In this document: one piece after another, positions 53,846 through 61,437 of the stretch
Layout: the number at the start of each line of letters is the position of its first letter
Numbering within the stretch: position 1 is the stretch's first letter
From: Leptolyngbya sp. PCC 7375
GTDB taxonomy: Bacteria; Cyanobacteriota; Cyanobacteriia; Phormidesmidales; Phormidesmidaceae
Direction: 5' to 3'
DNA length: 64,000 nt
Assembly (NCBI RefSeq): GCF_000316115.1
Contig: NZ_JH993793.1
Span: 271,517 to 335,516 of the forward strand
The notes under the pieces: generated by a model
Told to the model about the DNA's origin: nothing
Seen by the model: only the letters and a program-made list of their open reading frames with translations
Database searches by the model: none
Position numbers and translations under genes: made by a program

Positions 53846-54943
53846 TTAAGGTTGTAAGGCCTGGGCAAGGGCGGTTAATAATTGGTCGTTCTCTTCGGGA
53901 AGACGAACAGCAATGCGAAAATAGTTCTCTCCTAGTTCTGGAAAGCTGAGACAGTCGCGGATCAGAATTTTGTGAGATTTAAGTAAATCCTTTTGTAATT
54001 GAGTGCAAGGAACCTCTGTTTTGACCAGGAGAAAATTAGCGGCACCCGATAGGGGAGTCAGTCCAGGTAGTTGTTGAAGTCCTGTAACGAGGGCATCGCG
54101 GGTAGAGGGTAGCCAGTCCCAGGTCTGTTGCTGGAATGAGTGGTCTCTGAGGGCTGCGATCGCAGCCACTTCCGCCAAGGTATTCACAGGCCAGGGGTCT
54201 CGCCACCGTTGCCAACGTTGCAGGTAGTCAGGATGGCCAATGGCATAGCCCAGCCGTAGACCCGGCAGACTGTAGAATTTGGTTAGCGATCGCAACACAA
54301 TCAGATTGGGATAGTCCAGCACCACCTCCAATAAACTCTGTTGCTGATGGGCTGGCAGAAAGTCCATAAACGCTTCATCTACCACCACCAGCCCAAACTG
54401 TTCCAGGTAGGGCAAAATCTCCTCACGCTGGATGAGCGTACCTGTTGGGTTATGGGGATTGTTGAGCAACAGCCCACAGGTTTTGGGCTGAGACGATCCC
54501 ATAGTCGTTACCAACGGTAAAGAACAGGTTGGCAACGCCATCGGCCAATGCATAACCTTCGCGTCAAATGCCGTGAGTGCCCGTTGGTAATCGGCAAATG
54601 TGGGCGTCACGAGATGCACTGTATCCAGCTGGGCCAGCTCCCTGCCGATCCAGGTGAGCAGCTCCGCCGCTCCATTGCCTGGCAAAATCCAGTCCATCGG
54701 CAAGCCGTGAAAATCGCTAAGGGTCGATCGCAGCCGATCATAATTGGGATCAGGATACGCCTTGAGACTATGGAGACTGTCCGTCAGCGCCGTTAACACA
54801 GACGGCGGTGGCCCCAAGGGGTTAATGCTGGCCGAAAAATCTACAATTGCTTCTGGTTCACACTGGGCATATTGGGCCGCCCAATTACGATTTCCCCCAT
54901 GGGTAGGACGATCTGAACTGGTGATAGGGAGAGCTGTAGTCAT
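53846..54943 (-). CDS. Threonine-phosphate decarboxylase-like PLP enzyme of cobalamin synthesis
   Basis: A fold type I PLP enzyme: VDFSASINPLGPP at the start, LPGNGAAELLTWIG, LLLNNPHNPTG, VVVDEAFMDF and the PLP lysine in RSLTKFYSLPGLRLGYA. This combination is typical for CobD (Salmonella naming; CobC elsewhere), which makes (R)-1-amino-2-propanol phosphate for the nucleotide loop. The related histidinol-phosphate aminotransferase is the alternative, but the setting among cob genes favours CobD. Length of 365 is normal. Confidence 0.88.
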   Translation of the reverse strand: MTTALPITSSDRPTHGGNRNWAAQYAQCEPEAIVDFSASINPLGPPPSVLTALTDSLHSLKAYPDPNYDRLRSTLSDFHGLPMDWILPGNGAAELLTWIGRELAQLDTVHLVTPTFADYQRALTAFDAKVMHWPMALPTCSLPLVTTMGSSQPKTCGLLLNNPHNPTGTLIQREEILPYLEQFGLVVVDEAFMDFLPAHQQQSLLEVVLDYPNLIVLRSLTKFYSLPGLRLGYAIGHPDYLQRWQRWRDPWPVNTLAEVAAIAALRDHSFQQQTWDWLPSTRDALVTGLQQLPGLTPLSGAANFLLVKTEVPCTQLQKDLLKSHKILIRDCLSFPELGENYFRIAVRLPEENDQLLTALAQALQP

Positions 54944-54959
54944 CGGGTTCCAGGTATCT

Positions 54960-55133
54960 AATTCCAGACATCGAACGCACTGTGTTAGGGAATATATAAC
55001 CGGCCAGTGCCAAGGTATTGGTCAAGGTCAAGAATAATCGCAACAAGACGTTCAGCACATTGTTCTCGATAACAATAGTCTTAGAAATTAGGACTGCATG
55101 ACCTTCGAGATTGTGATCAACTAGATAGCTCAT
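54960..55133 (-). pseudogene. Decayed toxin-like gene (start only)
   Basis: The frame starts 3 bases after the antitoxin stop with MSYLVDHNLEGHAVLISKT, resembling the start of DUF5615/PIN-like toxins that are paired with DUF433-type antitoxins. After about 22 residues the similarity ends and the rest (NNVLNVLLRLFLTLTN onward) looks unrelated. The toxin is probably inactive. Confidence 0.45.
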
Positions 55134-55135
55134 GC

Positions 55136-55621
55136 TTATTGGGCGTTCAGTCTGTTTTGCCAGGCTTGAAGCTTTTTATGGGCTGCAGTCATTCCCTGTT
55201 CAGATCTAACAGGTTCTCTATAGGCCAGTCGCTTTTGATTTCGCGTTTCCCAGTAGCGACGATTTTCCTCAGCCTGCTCTAAAACCTGATGATATTCACC
55301 AATGATATTTGTATGATGGGCTGCAATATAGGTTTGGGCCGCGTCCCACTGAGTCTGAGTTAAACTCAGCATTTTACGGATAGTCTCATTGTCATATCCA
55401 GTGGTTAGATAATCCATTACATCGTAGAGAGTAATGCGAGTACCTTGAATTGTTAAACCACGTTCGGTGCGAACAATACCCACTGACTCACTTTCTGATT
55501 TATTTTGGAGGGCATGGGTAATTAAGTCGGTCACTATCTTATTGAGATCTTGACCTTGTTCGGCGGCCTTTTGACAAAGCAAGGCCTCTAAGGCGGGTTC
55601 TAGAGATATTTCTAGTGTCAT
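55136..55621 (-). CDS. DUF433-like antitoxin
   Basis: The C-terminal half includes RTERGLTIQGTRITLYDVMDYL, GYDNETIRKMLSLTQTQWDAA, a short helix-turn-helix-like unit of DUF433 antitoxins. The N-terminal 55 residues look like a ribbon-helix or MazE-like segment (EISLEPALEALLCQKAAEQG). Start at ATG 55621; the frame extends seven codons. It would bind its own promoter and neutralise the partner, whose gene downstream is truncated. Confidence 0.7.
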   Translation of the reverse strand: MTLEISLEPALEALLCQKAAEQGQDLNKIVTDLITHALQNKSESESVGIVRTERGLTIQGTRITLYDVMDYLTTGYDNETIRKMLSLTQTQWDAAQTYIAAHHTNIIGEYHQVLEQAEENRRYWETRNQKRLAYREPVRSEQGMTAAHKKLQAWQNRLNAQ

Positions 55622-55711
55622 GCCCCTAAGATGAGTCAACAATGCCTAAATTTTAGCATCTGTCAAAGGTTTGCCATGTAACGGTAATACAACGCTTTTA
55701 GTATTCTGTGG

Positions 55712-56695
55712 TTACCAAATCTGACTAATACTCAACCCAATACCGAGCCAGAGTAAAAAACAAAATCGATTTAATCGCAAGCAGTCTCGAATTACCTCAG
55801 GCGTAATCTCCTGCACTGCATCGCCCATCAGCGGTTTCACTTTGACTACGCCTTTATAGGCATTTTCTCCGCCTACCTGTACCCCTAAGCTAGCCGCATA
55901 GGCGCATTCACTCCAACCAGAATTGGGGCTAGGATCGGCATCAGCATCCCGTTGGCACAGGGTAAGCACCCGGCGAGGCTGTCCAGAAATCAGGGCCAGG
56001 GTGAGCATCGTCAGCCGACAGGGAAGCCAGGTTAATCTATCCTCAAACTGGGCGCTGAACCAGCCGATATCGGTGTAGGGGGCTGCGCGATAACCCACCA
56101 TGGAGTCCAGGGTGCTGGCGGCCTTATAGGCCAGGGCCAGGGATGCACTACCCAGGGGCGTGGCGGCTCCGACTAGGGCATAGAATAAAGGCCCCATAAT
56201 GCCATCGACGCTATTCTCAGCCACGGTTTCAAACACGGCTCTGAGGATTTCGGGTTTGTCCAGATTCTGGGTATCGCGACCGACATAGCGGCTTAGACGC
56301 TGGCGAGCTTCTGCCAAATCTTCCTGAAGCAGAGGTACCAATACGTCTTCTGCCGCATCCCGCAGACTGCGTCCAGCAAAACAGGAGGCTACTAAGATGA
56401 CTTCTAAACCAAGGCCCAGGCTGGGATGGAACCAACGTGCGATCGCAACCATCCCCCAGCCCACAACAGCACTCCCTCCAACCAAAAGAACGCTGAGCAA
56501 CACCCCGAGGCCCTTCATAACCGTCGCCGATTGTGTCGTCTTAAAAGCCAGGTTGGTATACCGCTGAATCAGCCAGCCCATTCCCTGCACCGGGTGAGGC
56601 CAGTGCCACGGATCCCCGACCAGAAAATCCAGCCCTGCCGCACCTATCAGCACAATGGCAGCATCACCATCCACAAATTCAGTCATAGTAGTCAT
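55712..56695 (-). CDS. cbiB: Adenosylcobinamide-phosphate synthase
   Basis: An integral membrane protein with about six helices. It has DFLVGDPWHWPHPVQGMGWLI near the N-terminus, SRYVGRDTQNLDKPEI, FETVAENSVDGIMGPLFYAL and STLDSMVGYR, all CbiB/CobD motifs. It joins aminopropanol (or its phosphate) to cobyric acid. Length of 327 is normal. Divergent from cobQ, the next enzyme substrate-wise, with only 23 bases between the two ATGs. Confidence 0.94.
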   Translation of the reverse strand: MTTMTEFVDGDAAIVLIGAAGLDFLVGDPWHWPHPVQGMGWLIQRYTNLAFKTTQSATVMKGLGVLLSVLLVGGSAVVGWGMVAIARWFHPSLGLGLEVILVASCFAGRSLRDAAEDVLVPLLQEDLAEARQRLSRYVGRDTQNLDKPEILRAVFETVAENSVDGIMGPLFYALVGAATPLGSASLALAYKAASTLDSMVGYRAAPYTDIGWFSAQFEDRLTWLPCRLTMLTLALISGQPRRVLTLCQRDADADPSPNSGWSECAYAASLGVQVGGENAYKGVVKVKPLMGDAVQEITPEVIRDCLRLNRFCFLLWLGIGLSISQIW

Positions 56696-56718
56696 TCACC
56701 CCATCACCCATCCACTCC

Positions 56719-58221
56719 ATGAAATCACTCTCCGTCCTCGGTACCTCCTCAAATGCTGGTAAAAGTTGGATTGTTACGGCCCTGGGAGCCTGGCTGCGGC
56801 GGCAAGGGGTAAAGGTGGTGCCCTTCAAGGCGCAAAATATGTCCAACAATTCCTATGTCACCCTGGAGGGTGGGGAAATTGGTCGAGCCCAGGCCGCCCA
56901 GGCAGCGGCCTGTGGGGTGCGTCCGGTGGCAGAGCATAATCCGGTGTTGCTAAAGCCGTCGGGCAATGGCACCTCTCAGCTGGTGTTACTGGGAGAACCG
57001 AAACAGCATATTCGGGCGGGGGACTATTACCAGCACATTGAGGATATCTGGCAGGTGGTGGAGCAAACGCTGGAATCCTGGCGCGATCGCTGCGATGTTT
57101 TGCTGCTAGAAGGGGCGGGCAGCCCGGTGGAGCTGAATCTCATGCACCGGGATATTGTCAATCTGCGGCCCATTCAACACCTGAAGGGGCGCTGGCTGCT
57201 GGTGGGGGATATTGAACGGGGGGGGATTTTCTCCCAAATCATTGGTACCCATACGTTGATACCAGATGCGGCAAAGTCTCTGGGGCTGGGATTTATCGTT
57301 AATAAATTTCGCGGTGATCTCAGTTTGTTTGATACGGCGGGGGAGCATTTTGCCAAGCACCTACCGGATTTTCCTTACCTGGGCACGTTGCCCTACCGTG
57401 GCAACCTGCAGCCTGAGAGTGAGGATAGTCTGTGTCGAGAGGCGGAAGAGTCGGGCAGCGGCGCTAAATTTGCCTGGATTCGATTTCCTCGGGTGTCGAA
57501 TTCCCAGGATAGTCAACCCTGGCAGCTGGATACGGGGATTCGGACTTGCTGGGTGACTGCCCCGAAGGACCTAGCGGATGCACGGGCGATTATTCTCCCT
57601 GGTAGTAAGAACACGCTTCAGGATCTTCAGTGGCTGCGGCAAACCGGCTTGGCAGCAGCCATTCAAAGTGCGGCTAAACGAGGGGTGCCTATTGTGGGTA
57701 TTTGTGGCGGCTATCAGATGTTGGGTCAGTCTCTTTCGGACCCTAATGGCTATGCAGGATTGGCGGGAAAGGTTCCGGGGCTTGGGTTGTTGCCGATTGC
57801 GACTGAATTTGTGGCTCAGAAAGAGGTGCGACAGGTGAGTGCGATCGCATCCCATAACAACAGCACAGACACCTGGCAAGCCTACGAAATCCACATGGGC
57901 CAGACCCAGATAGTAACCTCCAATATTCCAGCTTCACCCTTACTAGAGATTGAAGTGCAAGGAACCCAGCGATCTGAGGGTACTCACTGCATCCATACCT
58001 GGGAGACAACACAAAGCCACGTATGGGGCACCTACCTCCACGGACTGTTTGAATCCACCTCCATGCGGCAGACATTAGCCCAGCTAGCCCAGGTAAAAGA
58101 CTATCGACCTGGCACCCTATCTTGGCAACAGCAACAATTTCAGCTATATGACCAGATGGCGGATTTGCTAGAAGAATACTGTGATCTAGCGCTTATTCGC
58201 AATTGGGTTGGACTGGTTTGA
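56719..58221 (+). CDS. cobQ: Cobyric acid synthase
   Basis: The N-terminal dethiobiotin-synthase-like ATP-binding domain begins SVLGTSSNAGKSWIVTALGAWL (P-loop) with PFKAQNMSNNSYV. The C-terminal glutamine amidotransferase domain has the Cys in IVGICGGYQMLG and the His in WGTYLHGLFES. Amidates four carboxyl groups of adenosylcobyrinic acid diamide. Length of 500 is normal. Its substrate is passed to CbiB, encoded divergently 23 bases away, so the promoters must lie inside the coding starts. Confidence 0.96.
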   Translation: MKSLSVLGTSSNAGKSWIVTALGAWLRRQGVKVVPFKAQNMSNNSYVTLEGGEIGRAQAAQAAACGVRPVAEHNPVLLKPSGNGTSQLVLLGEPKQHIRAGDYYQHIEDIWQVVEQTLESWRDRCDVLLLEGAGSPVELNLMHRDIVNLRPIQHLKGRWLLVGDIERGGIFSQIIGTHTLIPDAAKSLGLGFIVNKFRGDLSLFDTAGEHFAKHLPDFPYLGTLPYRGNLQPESEDSLCREAEESGSGAKFAWIRFPRVSNSQDSQPWQLDTGIRTCWVTAPKDLADARAIILPGSKNTLQDLQWLRQTGLAAAIQSAAKRGVPIVGICGGYQMLGQSLSDPNGYAGLAGKVPGLGLLPIATEFVAQKEVRQVSAIASHNNSTDTWQAYEIHMGQTQIVTSNIPASPLLEIEVQGTQRSEGTHCIHTWETTQSHVWGTYLHGLFESTSMRQTLAQLAQVKDYRPGTLSWQQQQFQLYDQMADLLEEYCDLALIRNWVGLV

Positions 58222-58411
58222 GGTAGGGTAGACAGTGTCCACCAACATTTTTGCTAATATACTCTCTCTAACTTCAGTTTTATGAGATCTATAAGTTAAG
58301 TCTCTCATGTTCATATTGTCCAACGTTTGTGTTGACCGGGTGCGAACGGAAACGAATCCACTTGCAATCCGACATTTTGAGCACTCGGGTTCAACACATT
58401 TTTATGTTGCA

Positions 58412-58930
58412 CTACCGAGCACTAAAAAATTTGCCCTGTAAGATATACATCCGTATAACATCCCGATATTTTCCACCTGTGAAAACTTCTTGGATCAAGC
58501 GACCTTCCTCAGTAAACCCTGACTGATCATAGAGATGAATTGCTTTTTCATTTTCCACTGCAACAAGAAGATATACCTTATTGAGGTTGAGAATCGAGAA
58601 AGCATAATCTAAGGCTTGGGCAATCAGAGATCTCGCAAATCCTTTGCCTTGATAACCCGGTGAAATAATGATTGCGAACTCTGATGTTCTATGGATGTAG
58701 TCAATTTCCAGGAGTTCTACAAGCCCTATGGAGTTTCCGTCACTATCTTCAGCAATAAAGCGTCGTTCTGTATTATCGTGAATATGCTTTTTGTATAAGT
58801 CTTCCAATTCATCAAATGATTCATACGGCTCCTCAAACCAGTAGGCCATTATGTTTCGATTGTTGTTTAATTTATGAATAAATTCTAGATCTGTCTTCTC
58901 TAGAGCGCGTAATATTAATTGTTCAGGCAT
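58412..58930 (-). CDS. speG: Spermidine N1-acetyltransferase
   Basis: Closely follows the SpeG pattern throughout: [59 protein letters not shown] (acetyl-CoA loop), [22 protein letters not shown]. Acetylates spermidine or spermine to detoxify it; the family forms dodecamers with polyamine-binding sites between subunits. Length of 172 is normal. Monocistronic and AT-richer than the cob genes; probably acquired. Confidence 0.9.
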   Translation of the reverse strand: MPEQLILRALEKTDLEFIHKLNNNRNIMAYWFEEPYESFDELEDLYKKHIHDNTERRFIAEDSDGNSIGLVELLEIDYIHRTSEFAIIISPGYQGKGFARSLIAQALDYAFSILNLNKVYLLVAVENEKAIHLYDQSGFTEEGRLIQEVFTGGKYRDVIRMYILQGKFFSAR

Positions 58931-59225
58931 AGTTTTTCCATAACTTAACGGTAGGTATATCTAACCATGGTTAATTGAACAGTTAGGATACTTTTCATAG
59001 CCTTATGCATTTGAATATAACGTTGCTCATCATCCGCTGTAGATAACCTGTGCATCATACCGATCCACTTCGGTGATCGGTTCCCATTCTCTCAGACCCA
59101 AACGGCTATGCAGGCTTAGTAGGAATATTCGAGCTTTCGTAAATAATCCGTGTGGCGGTAAAAACCCTGGGCATAGGGAACAGCCTGTGGACGAGCAGTT
59201 GGACCACCAACCGGCGCGGTGCAGC

Positions 59226-59714
59226 TCATGTTTTTGGTTCGTCCTTCTTTCCCAGCGCCTTGGTCACCAAGATTCCCGTGCAGACGCCGGGAAACAGCAA
59301 CAATAATCCCTGATAGAGTGCGCGCCCGCCGGGCAGAGGGAACAGGCTTGTCAATCCGGCGACACAGAGGAGGATGACCAACGACGTATAGGTGATTGCG
59401 ATCGCGTCATACACATTGTGGCGAATATACCGACCGATCCCGGCTCGAAGGTCCCGAAAGAACTCTTTGGTTGATGCGATGGTGTACGAGAAATAGAAAA
59501 CAACCCAGATCCCTGTGATGATGCCCAGCCGAATCAGGAGATGAACGTAAGCAAACCGTCCGTCCTTCGGTGTGTCGAGGCCGGTCACCATCATGAAGCT
59601 GTTGATCACGGTGACGATCAAAAACGCGTCGGAAACTCCCGCGACAGCGTTCTTTTCGGTGAAGAAGCGTTTGAGCGCACTTATCACTTTTGGAGCATGA
59701 AACGGCATGTGCAT
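59226..59714 (-). CDS. Small integral membrane protein of unknown function
   Basis: A 162-residue protein with about four hydrophobic segments (VSDAFLIVTVINSFMMVTGL; LLIRLGIITGIWVVFYFSYTIA; AITYTSLVILLCVAGLTSLF; ALYQGLLLLFPGVCTGILV). Contains a basic loop between segments 2 and 3 (EFFRDLRAGIGRYIRHN). I do not recognise a family. High GC content compared with the flanks suggests separate origin. A GTG-containing neighbourhood gives no clear ribosome site. Confidence 0.65.
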   Translation of the reverse strand: MHMPFHAPKVISALKRFFTEKNAVAGVSDAFLIVTVINSFMMVTGLDTPKDGRFAYVHLLIRLGIITGIWVVFYFSYTIASTKEFFRDLRAGIGRYIRHNVYDAIAITYTSLVILLCVAGLTSLFPLPGGRALYQGLLLLFPGVCTGILVTKALGKKDEPKT

Positions 59715-59932
59715 TCACCCTATCATCGACTCAAATGCTTGAATAGTGAGCATTTCTTTCAGTTTTTCCTTAACCTCTTCCAGCTTTTCAGCCTGAGAGG
59801 AATTCAAGCTAGCATGAGGCCAGGATCAAGCAAAATGTATACAGTTACGATTGCCTTTTTAACTTGATGAGAGACCATCGCACGGCCCCAGCTTCCTGAT
59901 TGAGAACAAGATTCTGAAGATACAGCAACCTC

Positions 59933-59976
59933 CTATAACTATACATATATCTAGCTATAACTATACATATATCTAG
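59933..59976. repeat. Tandem duplication of a 22-bp unit
   Basis: The 22-base unit from CTATAACT to ATCTAG occurs twice in direct succession (59933-59954 and 59955-59976). It lies between a membrane-protein gene and an IS5 remnant. Confidence 0.9.
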
Positions 59977-60008
59977 AAACTTTCTGGATAACACCCTTTA
60001 GACCGCAG

Positions 60009-60134
60009 GGCAAAGTCGTTCGCACCATTGGGCTTGCCCGAGCCGAATCCATGCTGGGTCTCAAGAACCTGACCTACAATCTCAAGCGCGATGTCTTTTG
60101 GCAAAAGAAAAGTATCGCTGAAGTAGCAACCTAA
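60009..60134 (+). pseudogene. C-terminal remnant of an IS5-family transposase
   Basis: Forty-one codons ending at TAA 60132-60134 read GKVVRTIGLARAESMLG then LKNLTYNLKRDVFWQ, the last helix of IS5-type DDE transposases (the KxxRTxG...A...GLxNLxYN pattern). All catalytic parts are missing. No ends can be identified. Confidence 0.75.
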
Positions 60135-60389
60135 CCAATAGGATTAGCAGCTCTAAAACGGATGATATGAACAGATTTTTTCAATCTTGGCTCATTGAGC
60201 CTCTTTTCTGGAGGCTCAATAACAGTCTTATTTGAGGCTCGATTCCTTAAAAAATCAATAAATCGAGGTGCCCTTATGAAGAGTTTTTCGACCTAAATAG
60301 CTATTTCCAACTTTTACTGCTCCAAGTATCAATGTGTAAACATCCTAGATAAAAAATCAAAGCGTATAAGATAATACAGTTATAGGACA

Positions 60390-60474
60390 AATCGTTCATC
60401 TCTTTGATGGTGAAGTTGCTGACAAGGAAACACCAAAAGAGACGGAAGTAGGGAGCCATCCCGAAGGAACGCGC
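60390..60474 (+). promoter_or_regulatory. Type I glutamine riboswitch (glnA RNA)
   Basis: The conserved core is complete: CGTTC (60393-60397) pairs with GAACG (60467-60471); a second stem TCTCTTT pairs with AAAGAGA and carries an inner GGTG/CACC hairpin; then GACGGAAGTAGGG, CATCCCGAAGGAACGCGCC. This matches the cyanobacterial glutamine-I aptamer, which activates genes of nitrogen control (gifB, DUF4278 proteins) when glutamine is high. A TAAGAT box about 25 bases upstream may be the -10 element. The RNA is followed by a strong ribosome site and a truncated ORF. Confidence 0.88.
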
Positions 60475-60508
60475 CTCTATTCGTTACATGGTCTAAGGAG
60501 GCGAAATT

Positions 60509-60535
60509 ATGTTGACTTATCATGGTGTCTCTTAA
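60509..60535 (+). pseudogene. Eight-codon ORF, truncated DUF4278-like gene behind the riboswitch
   Basis: The ORF reads MLTYHGVS and then stops at TAA. It follows a strong ribosome site (AAGGAGG, 8 bases upstream). DUF4278 proteins, often controlled by glutamine in cyanobacteria, begin with the same kind of start (M-x-(x)-Y-R-G-V-S-Y). The stop replaces the expected Tyr codon. Either the gene has been cut, or the short peptide is the real product. Confidence 0.55.
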
Positions 60536-60622
60536 GGACATTGGGCTTTTCTATAGCTTTGAAATAATCAGCCTTGTCCTGCGTTCACTGTGCCCATGAT
60601 CCTCTCTCGTAACCACAGAGAC

Positions 60623-61120
60623 CTAAGAGGCTGAACCTATTAATGACGCAATTGTTCGTAATGCCTGATCCACCCCTTGTTCTGCCAGATCCGATAAAGG
60701 ATGACCCATGGTAAAGTCGCAGGCAGGCACTTCAACCCACCAAGCTTTTGGGAAATGGCCATAGACAGATTGGGTCAATGCCAACAAGGAGCAGGGACTA
60801 CAGGAATGGCCAAAACCAGGCAGTGCAGAACCCGTAGTTTCGGTGCCACGGGCATCCAATGGTTTAACTTGAACCGTGTCAGTATTTGTTAATTTACAAG
60901 CATCAACAAAAATAGCAACACTTGCCCTGGCAAGCTTACTAGAGAGTTCTGGCGTGAGTTGTTTAACTGAATACGCTTCGAGATTAGGTGTTTTTAACCC
61001 TTGAAGTTGAGCAACGACTTTCTGACCAATGGCATCATCTCCTTTGTCAGGATTACCATAGCCAATCACAACAAAAACAGGGCTAACCTCAGAGGAAAAA
61101 CCGTCAATAACATTGGCCAT
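60623..61120 (-). CDS. Hydrogenase maturation protease
   Basis: Begins VFVVIGYGNPDKGDDAIG, the nickel-dependent protease motif (Glu/Asp ligand in GDD), with VAIFVDACKL (Asp ligand) and GFGHSCSPCSLLAL (His ligand and the family signature). It clips the C-terminus of a NiFe-hydrogenase large subunit after metal insertion. It resembles HoxW-type rather than HupW-type, but I cannot separate them safely. No hydrogenase structural gene lies in the window. Length of 165 is normal. Confidence 0.85.
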   Translation of the reverse strand: MANVIDGFSSEVSPVFVVIGYGNPDKGDDAIGQKVVAQLQGLKTPNLEAYSVKQLTPELSSKLARASVAIFVDACKLTNTDTVQVKPLDARGTETTGSALPGFGHSCSPCSLLALTQSVYGHFPKAWWVEVPACDFTMGHPLSDLAEQGVDQALRTIASLIGSAS

Positions 61121-61165
61121 GGTACCTTCCTCTACTCATTTACCGATGTCTTACCTACCTACATT

Positions 61166-61417
61166 CTAGTAGCAAATTGATCTACCTGCTAGACGATACT
61201 GATGTTGTTTCATTATGTTCTCTACCAGGTGATTACGCCTGGTAGAGAACAAGGGAGCATGATGCATGACATAATTACTCACACTGCCCAATAACATCTC
61301 ACCCCAGCCTTTACGGCCATGGCTACCGACCATCACCAACTCAGCTGACCACTCTTTGGCATGGTCACAAATGGCGCGACCAACGTCGCTATTGACCAGC
61401 TTAAACTCACTATGCAC
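61166..61417 (-). pseudogene. C-terminal fragment of a universal stress protein
   Basis: Contains the UspA C-terminal nucleotide-binding stretch AELVMVGSHGRKGWGEMLLGSVSNYVMHHAP, but lacks the N-terminal half, and departs from the family after HHAP, where the expected CSVLVV strand is replaced by sequence of an inverted repeat (61217-61250). Begins 20 bases after the ppsA stop on the same strand. A broken gene, cut at both ends. Confidence 0.8.
61217..61250. terminator. Perfect 13-bp hairpin within the usp fragment
   Basis: GTTCTCTACCAGG pairs with CCTGGTAGAGAAC over thirteen bases around an 8-base loop. It is the first strong hairpin downstream of ppsA on the minus strand, so it may terminate that transcript. 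There is no clear T-run. Confidence 0.5.
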
Positions 61418-61437
61418 CCTCCTTCACAGACAGCCCC

